From contig NC_039363.1 of the NCBI RefSeq assembly GCF_003573695.1, positions 125,471,302-125,535,301 on the forward strand: DNA of 64,000 nucleotides. The letters are read 5' to 3'. The stretch is from Papaver somniferum. Taxonomy: Eukaryota > Streptophyta > Magnoliopsida > Ranunculales > Papaveraceae. The notes under the pieces are model-generated. The model made no database searches. It saw only the letters and a program-made list of their open reading frames with translations, and was not told where the DNA came from. Numbering within the stretch: the first letter of the stretch is position 1; every line of letters begins with the position of its first letter. Of this stretch, positions 47,466 through 58,826 are shown piece by piece. The position numbers and the translations under genes were made by a program.

Positions 47466-48838
47466 ATGGACAAAGGTGTTATCTCTATAAACGTGCCACC
47501 AGTCGTCGATGGCTCTAATTACTTATGGTGGAAAATTGTTATGCGAGTTTTTCTTCAATCGCGTGATTTTCAATCATGGGTTTATGTAGTTAATGGCTAT
47601 GATGCTCCCGTTGTTGCAGTCGGAAATGCAACCATTCCAAAGAATATTGGTGCTTATGATGCTGTCGAGATACTTGTTGCAAAGCAAAACTCCGACGGGT
47701 TGAATGTCATCATTCATGCCATTACCCCATATCTTCAGCACCATGTGACTACGTGCACTCGGTCTAAAGATGCTTGGGATATCTTAGGAATCGTATTTTA
47801 AGGTAATACCAGTGCGAAGGAAGCTAGGCTTCAAAACCTTAATTCCGATTAGGAAAACCTTCGTATGGCAGATGAAGATTCATTTGATGAGTTTAATCAC
47901 AAAGTGTCTGAAATTGTTAATGCATCTTTTGCATTGGGTAAGACTATTTCTGAAAAGAAAATTGTGATAAAAATTCTCAGATCGCTGCTATCTGGATACG
48001 ATTCTTAGAAGCATGTCATCGTTGAAGGAAATAACCTCTATACACTCTCTAGAAACACGTTGGTTGGAAATTTAAAGATCTTTGATCATGAGCATCCATC
48101 CAAAACCGGAAAGGATGTTGCCTTCAAAGCACAAAGGGACACTAAATTACTTGACAAAGGTAAAAGTGTTTGCGTCTCTGAGAGTGATCTTTCTGAGACT
48201 GAGTCATCAGATGAAGATCTAGACAAATCAGTCTCGATGATCACAAGACAGTTTAGAGATCTCTTATTAAAGAGAAGTAAACGGTTTTCCAGAGACAAAC
48301 CTAGGTCACCAGTTAAACCTCATAATCACATTCCTCCTAAAACCAGGGATGCTGACGAGGATGATGACGAGGATATGCCACAGTTCTTTAAGTGTAACGT
48401 TTTTGGTCATTTTGCCAATGAGTGTCCAAACCGTAGAAAATACACTGGGAACAAAGGTCTTGCTGGAACCCTTGATGAAATGTCTGATCACTATGATTAT
48501 GATGAAGATGGAAAATCAAGTGTTGCACTTCTTTGTGAAGATATTAATTTTGATAATTGTAGCAATATATACATCAATCTTGATATCCTTCCAGAATATT
48601 CAACCAATCTGGAAGAAAAAATTAACCCTTCTCTTGGAACTCTTTGTCTGATTTTTCAGGTACCAATCTGTGTCTACCCGCTTGCACATATCGGGGATCT
48701 GAATCATCTTATCCATTGAAATGCTCTTATTGTTCACTCAAGGGTCATGAACTTTCTAAGTATTTCAAGTACAAACACAAGATGAGATATGTCAATAAAC
48801 TTCAACGAAGAGCAAATCGCTTGGCAGACAAGCTGTAA
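47466..48838 (+). pseudogene. gag: Element B copia gag, broken
   Basis: It opens at 47466 (MDKGVISINVPPVVDGSNYLWWK), the typical gag N-terminus of copia elements, and runs to a stop near 47799. The frame continues through further stops (about 47849 and 48007) into 48060-48719, which has a Ser/Glu/Asp-rich linker (SDLSETESSDEDLDKS) and a zinc knuckle. The knuckle reads FFKCNVFGHFANEC, with the first Cys of CX2CX4HX4C replaced by Phe. After a frameshift near 48650 a second Cys/His motif, CSYCSLKGHELSKYFK, follows. The pieces are collinear with Sirevirus gag but cannot give a full protein. Confidence 0.82.
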
Positions 48839-49289
48839 GTAAGATTTTATCGTCTTCAAAGAAGTTGGTTTCCAAAGATATGTCAAGACCACTAGAGAAA
48901 ATATTATGGTCTAAACATGTTGATAGACAGGGGTCTATGAATTCCTCTCAAAAAGGGTATGGTGGTCAAATTGTTGTTTACCACAGCACAACTTGATTTT
49001 GTTGTTTTTGTGCATCTTGTCTCATGTGCCTGATTAAAAGAGACAAGATTGTGCACACCTCGGGCTTAAAGAAAAATATGTTCTGTTTTTCTTAGGGTTT
49101 TTTTTGAGATTGGGATTCTTTCATGTTGGAAGGGACTTCCCTGTTAAATCAACAAAAGAGGGTTATTCTCGATAATTTTACTCTCTTTAGGCTTGTAATT
49201 GTGTGTGCATGAAGTTGTATGGATAAAGGTTTTGTAACCCTACATTCTTTTTTCCTTCTCTGAAATTCTTTTCATCTTAAGATTGCCTG
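48839..49289 (+). other. Element B internal, where pol should be
   Basis: No protease, integrase or RT motif is seen between gag and the next ORF. The stretch has T-rich runs and no frame with homology. Pol appears to have been lost by internal deletion. Confidence 0.55.
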
Positions 49290-49694
49290 TTGAGTTTAAA
49301 TTGTGATTTCCTCTCACAAACCCATACACGTATGGATACTCCAAGCATCATGTCTTCTGATGAAAAAGATGTTAATATGATTGTTAATCCATCAATCATG
49401 AAGGAAAAAGAAAAATCTTTGTTTCCTCCAACTTTGAAAAGAAAAATAAGGAATGTGAGGAAGCCAAGAGTTGTTCCTTCAAATTCTCAGAATATTTCTG
49501 GTGTTCTTGAAGAGTTGAAGGAAACAAGGAAGGAGATTCAGCAAATAAAGGCTCTTGTTATGAGAACTCTTGAAATTCAGAAGGCCCTGGTTTCACATCA
49601 TCATCCTATAAGGTTTGTTGGAATTGACTCCTTTCTCCATGAACCTTATGTTCCCATGGATGTTGACGAGAAGGAGTACGGGGACGATAAATAA
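49290..49694 (+). CDS. Element B extra ORF, 134 codons, function unknown
   Basis: Two in-frame starts are possible, 49290 and 49332; the second (MDTPSIMSSDEKDV) looks the more natural. The product is hydrophilic, with a Lys-rich basic stretch (KRKIRNVRKPR) and then a heptad-like segment (LEELKETRKEIQQIKALVMRTLEI) that should form a coiled coil. The C-terminus is acidic. It lies between gag and the polypurine tracts, where Sireviruses may carry an additional ORF. No membrane segment is visible, so an envelope role is not supported. A nuclear or nucleic-acid-binding role is possible from the basic patch, but I do not recognise a family. Confidence 0.5.
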   Translation: MSLNCDFLSQTHTRMDTPSIMSSDEKDVNMIVNPSIMKEKEKSLFPPTLKRKIRNVRKPRVVPSNSQNISGVLEELKETRKEIQQIKALVMRTLEIQKALVSHHHPIRFVGIDSFLHEPYVPMDVDEKEYGDDK

Positions 49695-50792
49695 TTCTTC
49701 AGAGGTCTCAATGTCTAGTAAATCTTCTTATGAGAATTTTTATTTAGAAGAATTACTAGGGTTTGGAATAGCCATTATTGCGATTACACATAGCTAGTTC
49801 CAAACGTTTTTCATCTTCATGTTTTTAGATTTATTAATTTAAATTCTAAGTTTTTCGGAAGATGATATTTGTAATTTTAATCTTTATGGTTTTATATATA
49901 TTGCAAATTGTTATGGGATATGTGTGTTTGCGTCAGTGAACTATGATTGTCTCATACTTGTTCAAAAGTTATCTCTATTATGTTGATATGAATGTACTGA
50001 TAAAAGATAGAATGAACTTTTGACAAACAAAAGTTAAAGCCTTTTATGTCATTAGTTTGATGAAAGAAAGAATAGAACTGTTGTTCACAAGGATTAAGTT
50101 TGTTATATGTCATTATGCAAATAGTGATGGAAGATAGAATGAATCTTGTATATTCCGCAGTATTGGTCGATCTCCGATCCACATCCTTGTGTATGTACTG
50201 TGTTGCTCCATAAGGTTCCTTATGTTTGAGCATGACCAACTAAATTGATCATTCTCTTGTGGTTATTTTAGTTGTTGCTCCGTAAGTTCTCTTATGTCGA
50301 GCATGACCAATTAAATTCATCATGTTGTGGCTAATTTGGTTGTGTAATTCCGATTGAATTAATCATGAGTTTTCTTGTGGTTAATTTAATTGTGCATTTT
50401 GATTGGATTAATCATGAATTCTTTTGTGGATAATTCAATTGAATATTTTGGATTCAAATTCATGTTTTCATGTGATTTGATTATATCCAAAGAAATCCTT
50501 CTTTTCTTGTAAAAGTAAGGTCGCCTTTGTTGTTCCTTTGGGGATGACATTTTATGGGGGAGAATTCTTTTGAACTTGTGCTTAATTGCCATATTTTTGT
50601 GGGGAGTGCGGCTGTGGAAAATTTGAGGGGTTATCTTGTATCTTTATAAACTCCTTGATGAATGCATTTAGCTTCGGCTTTATGATTGCATCTAAATTTG
50701 TTGGTATGTTGTTCTCTTTTGGTCATGAAGTATCTCCGTTGAAATTTCATTAGGATCCCACTAATTTTCGTACCTTCGCCAATTTTATTTAC
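49695..50792 (+). other. Element B non-coding 3' region
   Basis: T-rich DNA with repeats of a phrase like GTGGTTAATTTAATTGTGCATTTTGATTG (about 50260-50460). No ORF of interest. It leads into the polypurine tracts. Confidence 0.55.
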
Positions 50793-51211
50793 AAAAAGGG
50801 GGAGAATTGATGTGTAGTTCATACTACAAATACATATGGTTTGCGGATCATTATGTAAGGGGGGTGGTTTTTATGTTGAGATAAAGTATTGACTAAGGGG
50901 GAGTGATACATATCACCATAGTATTGTTGTCAAAGTTGTGATATAATTGAACTTTGATGTTGTGTAGTAATATTATGACTCTGTATAACAATGATTGAGA
51001 GCATTTGTTTTCTCATTGTTAAAGCTACGGATCCTCAATAACGGTGATGCTAAACTTACAACCTTTGGGATCATTGGAGTACTTGGAAGTGACGAATATT
51101 TCAAGTCGTGTTGAAGATGTCAAGCATGTGGATGAGAAGCTTAAGTTTTTATTTATTTTGTAATCCATATGTATTGATAGTTTTGTCACTAAAATTGACA
51201 AAGGGGGAGAT
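50793..51211 (+). other. Element B multiple polypurine tracts
   Basis: Tracts of the form AAGGGGGAGA occur at 50793-50805, 50895-50903 and 51200-51211, with a weaker one at 50857-50864. The last abuts the 3' LTR. Multiple polypurine tracts ahead of the 3' LTR are an established feature of Sireviruses. Confidence 0.75.
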
Positions 51212-53856
51212 TGTTAGAGCATTGCTCGGTCGAACTCGCGTGTGTTTCTATCTCAAGCATGTTTGTCAATGTTAGTGATCAAAACTATGATTATTGATTT
51301 CTAGCCTATTTATAGATGTCTCGGACTAGGACATAGATAGTGTAGTTGAGCTTAGATCTCTCGACGCTCATCAATTGAAGACGAAGAACTACTAAGGGTA
51401 GCTTGTGGAACTTCATCAACAAAAGGTATGTGGAGACTTAAACTCATCTATCACTTGGAAAGTCTATTTCTACTCTATCTCCTATATTGAGACATAAGTC
51501 GTGTTACGATGTAGTTTTCTATTATGCGCATTTGATATTTCGAGCGGAGTTTATCTCGCTTATATATTTCTCAAAATACGTGTTGCCAAGCTTTCGCTTT
51601 AGCCATGTTCATCTTACATTCGTAACGAAAGTCCGAATAAGATCATATGAAAATTTCCGAGCTACATCTAACATGGTTTGTGTGATACAATCATTTTGTG
51701 TTGCCTTGGAATGTTTCATTATGAAGATTTCAATAACTTGAAAATCGCTTTGATGAAAAATAGTTTGTGAACAACAACTATGTAACGTCCTTTAAGAAAG
51801 TTTCAATGATTGAAATTAAGAGTTGATGAGATAATCATCTTTGGATATAAGCATATATAGTGTGTTCGCACATTAGTGTATAAATCCATAAACCGGGAAC
51901 CAAGTGTATGCATATATGTGTATACAAAATTGGTGAAGGAGACAACATAAGTATGTGTACCCGGACGCATACTGGTAGAAGTTTTCAACCCGAAAATATC
52001 AGCTGTGTTTAGGAATTACAAACTCCTAAACTACTCACCTTAAGTATGTGTACCCGTACGCATACTAGAAGAAGTTTTTGAACCGAAAATATCTGCTGAG
52101 TTTGGGAATTACAAACTCTTAAACTAGTCACCTTAAGTACGCGTACCCGTACGCATACTGGTGGAAGTTTCCGACCGAAAATTTCTGCTGAGTTTGGAAA
52201 CTTTACAAACTCAAATCTGGTTGCTTAAGTACGCATAACCGTACGCATACTTAAGCTGGTTATTTTATCAAATCGGTCTATTCATGAACTTAAACATTTA
52301 AATCTTAAGGAATGCAATCTTTGCAAATCGTGGATATAATGTTCATGATTGGTTCGAGTGAATCAAACCGATTTGGTTTCTATTGTGTCTTTTATACAAT
52401 TGAATAACTCTTTAACTAGTTTCATTTGAGTCACTTGAACTAGTTATGGATAAGATGAATGAGGTTAATATGAGAGTAACCAGATGGCTAACTTCGGTGG
52501 ACCATTGTTGACCCAACATGAGTGTACACATTTAGGTACGGTTACATAAACCTAAGTGAGGGTACATTTCATTTGTGTGTAACAAACTAAGTTCGATCTA
52601 ACGATTGAAAGATATTAGCTTGGTTGAATCAGGTTTTTCATCTAACGATGATTATTGAATGCTTTGTTACCAAAGTAACTTGGATTGCAAACCTTGATTT
52701 GAAAACCATATAAAGGAGAACTCTAACAACTGGGAAACCTAATCCCCACACCTCCTGTGTGATACTAATTTTATTGCTAGAGTCGATTCTCCTTTAACCT
52801 TAGGTTTCTTCTCGAGACCCCGTAGGTTAACGACTTGAAGACTTCATTGGGATTGTGAAGCCACACCGATACTACTTCTCTTATAGTTGTGTGATCTGAT
52901 CTTGTTGTTTATATCGTACGAGTACAATTGTAAAATTGGCTTGAGATTTATTTCTTCGATGGGCAAGATAGAAAAGCAATCACAAACAAACTTCGTCTCA
53001 TCTTTTGTGATTCCATAATATCTAGTTTCGCCATCATACGATTTAGATTATTGTGAGGTGATTGATAATACTGAGCTGTTATTCGGGAACATAAGTCTGG
53101 TTTATCAATTGGTCCTTGTTCACCTTGATTTATCAAAAGACGGAACAAAAACTCTTGGGTATTTCTGTGGGAGACAGATTTATTTAATCCTATAGACTTT
53201 TCTGTGTGAAACATATTTTTTTATCAAGTCTTCGACTTTGGGTCGTAGAAACTCTTGGTTGTGGGTGAGATCAGCTAAGAGAATCAAGTGCGTAGTATCC
53301 TGCTGGGATCAGAGACGTAAGGAGCGCAACTGTACCTTGAATCTCTGTGAGATTGATTAGGATTCAACTACAGTCCAATCCGAAGTTAATTGATAGTATG
53401 CTAGTTTCTGTAGCGGCTTAATACAGTATGGTGTTCAAACTGGACTAGGTCCCAGGGTTTTTCTGCATTTGCAGTTTCCTCGTTAACAAAATTCTGGTGT
53501 CTTGTGTTATTTCTTTTCCGCATTATATTTTGTTATATAATTGAAAAATCACAAGTTGTGCGTTAAGATCATCAATTAGAATATCCAACCTTTGGTTGTT
53601 GATTTACATTGATTGACACTTGAACATTGATCTTTGGTACCGTTCAAGTAACTACTCTTATATTCAATCAGGCTCGCAGATTTCTATTTATTGATTGCGG
53701 ATTGAATTAAGAGTTAAAGATATTAAACTCTTTGATATACTTTATTCTATATTGAGTCTGACTGTCTAGTTGATTCTCTAGAAAGTGTATTGGAGTAAGT
53801 CCTCTCAGATTGCCAAACCAATTGTTGGGTGTGGCTGTTAGACCCTCGCATTTTCA
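51212..53856 (+). repeat. Element B 3' LTR, intact (2645 bp)
   Basis: TGTTAGAGCATT...TCGCATTTTCA. A TATA box (TATAAAG) is at 52709-52715. Four units of about 93 bp (about 51950-52260) each hold a palindrome around GCGTACCCGTACGC. It provides the reference that reassembles the split 5' LTR. Confidence 0.92.
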
Positions 53857-53965
53857 TGTATGCTTTACTTTTCCGTATCTTTTGATTGTTAAAAGTACTA
53901 TACAAGTTCATGCTCTTATCAAAAACGAAAAAGTTGGTGGTGTACTTGGTATCCATGCGTTTTCA
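53857..53965 (+). repeat. Element F LTR, last piece
   Basis: It continues the F LTR after element B: CTTTACTTTTCCGTATC matches TTATTTCTTTTCCGCAT in B, and it ends GCGTTTTCA, like the LTR end of B. Confidence 0.55.
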
Positions 53966-55540
53966 ATTATGAACTAAATCACATAACTCTTTATTGACAA
54001 AAAAAATTTATGAAAAAAATGCTTTTAATTAGTTTAGTTAATAAAATGTTAGTAGATTACTGAGATTAATTTATAAATTAAAATTTTGTGTAGTTAATTA
54101 AATTCGTCAAAACATGGTAAAATTATAAATTTTTATGCCTTCAACCCGAGTCGGCACGGTTGATAAAGTTATCTTGTTGATTGTCAACAGTCAGCACAGT
54201 AGTTGAACTATCGATCATGCTTATTCAAGATAGACCCTTTTTTTCGTCGAACAGTCAATATTGTCTCAACTTTTTGACCATAACGACTTTTACCAAATTT
54301 TAAACAGAAATTATGGGGTTTCTTTTTAATCTATAATCGTCACAGTTGAAATCTTTGAACCGTGATGATTGTTACAAAAATTTAAACATAACATTATGGT
54401 TATTTATTTATTTCTTTATTTACAAAAATTACAATCGATATGGTCGATAGATAAAGACCATGACGCATGTTGATTGTGTTCTTTAATTTTGATGAACATA
54501 CTAGAATTGACGAGGTTTATTATCAAAACTATGCCGACTGTAGATCGCGTTCTTCATATATGAAGAAAATCTTCAATAAATGGCATAGTTTTTAAAATCT
54601 TACGATTTACGATTTGAATGTTACGATTCGCTTCAAAATTTTCCAAAATGATTCGACAGTGAATCTTAAGATTCACATCTTGACTCGTGCAATTTGCAGC
54701 GACTCATAAGTCAGACAAGATTCGCAAATTAAAAATAAATTTGTTGTTTTCATGTGATTTATATCGCAAATATTTTTTTAAGACATTTTGACTCGCGCAA
54801 GAACAGAAAATTTGAACTCAAAAATTATGTCCATCTAATTAAGTACCCAACAACTAATATTAACACTAAATTGTGTTAAATATTCTTCGTTATTCATATG
54901 TATAATACTAATAACATATATTTAAACTTATTAATCTACAACTCCAATATGTATATATGTATTTAGAGATTTACCATAAATCTTCGAATTCGCGATTCAA
55001 CATATGATTCGATTTTTAAAAATGAAAAACGATTCACGATATGATTCACGATTTAACAACCTCTGGCAAGGTTTTGATGATAAATCTCGTCGATTCTACA
55101 TAAAAAAAAACGTGTTATTTATTTTAGATGTTATGTTTTTATTGAATTAAATGATCGATGATATTTGTTTGAAAAAAAAACATGATGTTGAAGAAAAATC
55201 AGAATACATATAATTTAGTTCCTATGTTTAGATGAAACTGGGTAGGATAATTAAGAGTGAAGGTAGCGTAGTAATTTTATAATTATTAGATAAGACTAGG
55301 GGTGAGGGAAAATATAAATTAGGACCGAGGGTAAACTAATTAAGACAAATTAGGGGGTCATGATTATCTTTACCCTCACCCGTGGTAAACTAATTAAGAT
55401 AGAAAACTAAACTTTGAAGGTACTTTGTAAAAGTTTGAACTTTTGAGTTAGAGGGTAATATTTTCATGGGGGTAAAAAATAACAGGGTAGTTTATCAAAA
55501 GATTCTACATAACATTGGGCAAGGAATTATAAATGTAGGA
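53966..55540. other. AT-rich region, with a possible small mobile element at 54590-55070
   Basis: No gene is visible. Between about 54590 and 55070 both ends carry related phrases (TTACGATTTACGATTTGAATG on the left, GATTCACGATATGATTCACGATTTAACAACC on the right, partly inverted), as in decayed inverted-repeat elements. The rest is low-complexity AT-rich DNA with short repeats of GGTAAACTAATTAAGA near 55330 and 55380. Confidence 0.35.
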
Positions 55541-57440
55541 ATTACCTATAGATCCTATTATAATGATATTAGTTAGTGGCAGGTCCACCCACTAAAGCCC
55601 AATAACGTGAGGTCCTTTTCTCATAAAAAGGAAAATTATGGACCCATGTTTTTATCAACAGGTCCTAGCACACGTGTGAATTTTGATCGAAATACCAATA
55701 ATATCCTTAATATGTAGGAATATAAGAAAAAATCATATCATAACCTTCTTTTCGTTTCTCTCTGATCATTTTTCGTCTCGAAGGAGCTCTGGCAACGAAT
55801 GTTTTATTGAGATCATGTGATTTTGGGAAATCAAGCTTCGATTGATTGTAACTTGTAAGTTGATTTACCTATTATTGATCTTTAACTCAGGTTTCTTCTT
55901 GATTCAATCTTAATCTGAGATCCAAATCTCTTGATTCCTTGGAGAGAAATTAAGAATTAAGATTTTTGGATTATGGAAAGAGGAATTGAACTCGGTTTTT
56001 TGTGTGTTTACGATCTTTATTCTTGATTCGTTAATTTTTTTACTTCAATTTTTATAAAAATACTTCAGATCGAGATACATAATCATGTTTTAGGTTCATT
56101 TCATTAGTAGATCTGATTTTTTAGTTTCATTTTGTTGGTCTTTGGTTTGTTTTTAGTTTGCTTTTGTGCATTAATCATCAGTACGTATATGATGTATTGG
56201 TGGTTTTTGATGAAAATAGTCCTGATCTAGTTATAAAATCATGTTTTACGTTCGTTTCATTTGGAAATCTGATATTTTAGTTTCATTTTGTTGGCTTTTG
56301 GTTTTGTTTCTGTTTGGTTTTGTGTATTAACCATCAGTATGTATATGACGTACTGATTTTCTGTGTTTACTATGCATCTATATGTTTTGCTTGTGTATTA
56401 ACCATCAGTACGTATATGACGTACTGTTTGTATGAATCTTAATCGTAATTATTCGATTTTTTGATTAGATTATGATGTTTTTAGCTTATTTGAACTCTCA
56501 ATTTGATATTCTTGTTATTTTCGTTCTTTATTTTCTAAGAAAATCATGCTTGTTTATTGTTTCAGGGGTATTATCTAGCAGTACATATGTCGCATACTAA
56601 TATAAACTACTTTTGATTCTGTTTTATTCTTAGTTTTATCACTTGTTGTTGTTTGATCCATAAGTACATATCTTCCATACTGAAATAATACTCTTTCGAT
56701 TCTGTTTTTTTATAGATTCATTCCATGCAGTTATTTTTTAGTTCACGAATCAGCAGTACATATGTGGCATACTGATACAAACTGCTTTTTGATTATGTTT
56801 TATTCTTAGTTTTATCACTTGTTGTTGTTTCATCCATAAGTACATATATGCGATACTGAAATAAGACTCTCTCGATTTAGTTATTTTTCTTCATGGAGTT
56901 TTTTTAGACAGTGAATTAACAGTACATATATTGAATACTGAAAAAGTTGCTCTTTGAATCTGTTTTATACATAGATTTTAATCAGTTAATTCTTATGATT
57001 TTGTCAGTACATATATGAAATACCGAAATAAAACTGAACCATCGTTAAGTAGTATTAATCTTGATGTTGTCATATTACTTGTACTATTCATTTTTGTTAT
57101 GTTATTCATATATGGATTGTTGTTGTGTTTTAATTGTTACATTTTGGTCACATTTACAGGTTCAATATGTTTGATGTTAAGAGTGTTGGCGCTTTTTGGA
57201 GGAAGTGGTCCAATGGGAGTGGAGCACTAGAGAGATCCTTTTTTTTAACCTGTAAGCAGTGTAGCAGATATGTACTCAAATTATGTAAGCAGTGTAGCGG
57301 ATATGTACTCGAATTTCATAAACAGTGTAGCAGATGTGTACTCGATATAATGAGCATGTAGACACACACGTTTGGTAGTCAGGGTATTGTGATCATTTCC
57401 ATGTTTTAATTAATTGTGGACCTTCAGATAAAAGAAAATT
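55540..57440. repeat. Array of spaced palindromes (AGTACATAT...ATACT type)
   Basis: Nine or so copies of a roughly 21-bp imperfect palindrome occur at 56179, 56335, 56405, 56579, 56662, 56754, 56838, 56920 and 57005. Arms are CAGTACGT and ACGTACTG around ATATG in the best copy (56405). Longer flanking units of about 160-180 bp repeat as well (for example around 56085 and 56250, and 56577 and 56754). A 33-bp tandem triplet at 57252-57350 closes the block. GGTCC-rich flanks near 55590-55670 and 57418-57500 may be element ends. It is probably a non-autonomous element, but the type is not recognised. Confidence 0.5.
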
Positions 57441-58634
57441 TTGATTGGACCCTACTATAAATAACCTTATGGACTTAGGACCAAACAAGAAATTTTCCAT
57501 TATAAATTAAGCTTGATATAAACAGTAAATAAGAAGAAGAGATTACTACTAGATTTGGAAACAATGATAAAAAAAACACTTGAAAATTTCCAACAACGAC
57601 AAGAGTGAGTTGAGTGATCGCTTAATGAGCTTTGCTTTCCTGAATGGTTTCTTTCTTTTTCTTGATTGGATATGATTCTCAATCTCAATTATACCGCGTT
57701 TTTTTGGATTTTCGGAGGGACTTGATATAGCTCCCAGTAAGTGCCACCAACAGAAAAACAAAAAAAGAAGTGGCCAAGTGGGCTACTTGAATACTAATAA
57801 TGTCGCATTATTATTACCTATGTACTATTTGATCTACGTACGATAAACAGAGATTTATTACCTCGTTTTAGTCTCTAATTGAACTACCCTAGTCGCTAGA
57901 TATACATACTGTAGTTCCATATCTTCATCCTAGTCCAGCAGTAGAGACACAACTTTGTGTTCCAGTGTCAACCTACGACTTCGACTATTACACAATTGTT
58001 CACCATAATAACAGGAGCCATACAGGTATTGCCTATTGGAACCATGTTTGCCACCTAAACTGATGGTTTGTGGAGAAAATTGGTGAAACAGTTAAGACAA
58101 ATATTAAAAGATATGACTCATGAGATAAGAACAAGACATATCAACTAGCATGAATGACATCAATAGACAGATAACTATATTTTGACAAAGAATATAAAAA
58201 TAACACGATTAAAAAGACCAACATCAATAATTTCTGGGTGAAAAAGACATGTAAATTTTGATACTGTTTAAATGGACGAGAATGTAAACAGTTTCATCCT
58301 ACATATTTTCAAATACTTTTACTTATTTTTGATTCACATCAGGATGCATCCAGTTTCATCCTCGCTCTTTTTTAAGTTTAAGTCAGAATCCAATTTCATT
58401 CTTGCTATTTTTGGTGTCCATTAGAATCATGTTTTAAAAATATTTGGACAAACGACTCATTTTCCCATTTTCGGTAAAAACAAACCACTTGGACAAAATA
58501 TAAATCATCAATTTGTATCTTGGCTATAAGCGAGTTTTTACTTTTACCAAGAACAATAATTATCTTCTAAGTCTTACACTATACTTCCTAAAAATGGATC
58601 CAAGACTAAACAAGGCCTTGAACAATTTCGGGGT
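57441..58634. other. Intergenic, AT-rich
   Basis: No gene is supported. Two phrases near 58340 and 58390 (CAGTTTCATCCT, CAATTTCATTCT) repeat loosely. A minus-strand ORF near 57549-57761 is low complexity. Confidence 0.45.
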
Positions 58635-58826
58635 TTGGCTGCAAAGGGGGAAGCATGTGGTTCTGTTTGGGTGACGAATGATTGCAACTTGGCAACGGAA
58701 CAGAACAAATTCCAGTTTGTTGGACTAGCTGATGCTGATAACAATGATTACTGGTACAGTACTTGGGAGTTTGGATTCGAGAATGAAACGGTTCGTGAGT
58801 TCGCATTTCACATAAATTTCTCCTGA
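58635..58826 (+). CDS. Short ORF of unknown function, probably a gene fragment
   Basis: Sixty-three codons that look protein-like: a Cys-containing start (GEACGSVWVTNDCNLATEQ), then an aromatic and acidic stretch (ADADNNDYWYSTWEFGFENE). It has no signal peptide or membrane segment. Codon use looks natural and composition is balanced, unlike the surrounding AT-rich DNA. No splice-linked neighbour was found. It could be an exon or relic of a larger gene; the family is not recognised. Confidence 0.3.
   Translation: MAAKGEACGSVWVTNDCNLATEQNKFQFVGLADADNNDYWYSTWEFGFENETVREFAFHINFS

Larger units (their letters stand above)
18532..53856 (+). mobile_element. Element B: Sirevirus-like copia retrotransposon with a split 5' LTR
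   Basis: The LTRs run TGTTAGAGCATT...GCATTTTCA. The 5' LTR is broken by C, D and E into 18532-20272, 31826-32501, 45674-45675 and 47185-47402. Removing the insertions gives about 2.64 kb, in line with the intact 3' LTR of 2645 bp. An initiator tRNA-Met PBS (47405-47416), a copia gag, a downstream extra ORF and several polypurine tracts ahead of the 3' LTR follow. No protease, integrase or RT is seen in the 3.8 kb interior, so B is non-autonomous as found. The flanks TGTGT and TGTAT are a near-match target duplication. Confidence 0.85.
9378..53965 (+). mobile_element. Element F: old copia (Sirevirus-like) relic, host of the other insertions
   Basis: Pieces assigned to F are the coding remnants 9378-9530 and about 10190-11476, and LTR pieces about 11478-11910, 17463-18531 and 53857-53965. 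The LTR pieces can be aligned by eye with the LTR of element B, in order and with gaps, so F is a diverged relative. The F sequence reads across the G insertion with only the GTGGT duplication. It also reads across B, where TGTGT precedes B and TGTAT follows it. The last piece ends GCGTTTTCAATT, like the LTR end of B. F lost most of pol, because the integrase remnant runs straight into the middle of the LTR. Confidence 0.7.

Noticed and set aside
57134..57361. ORF with three 11-residue Cys-rich repeats
   Set aside because: It follows from a 33-bp tandem repeat being a multiple of three. There is no start context or homology to support translation.
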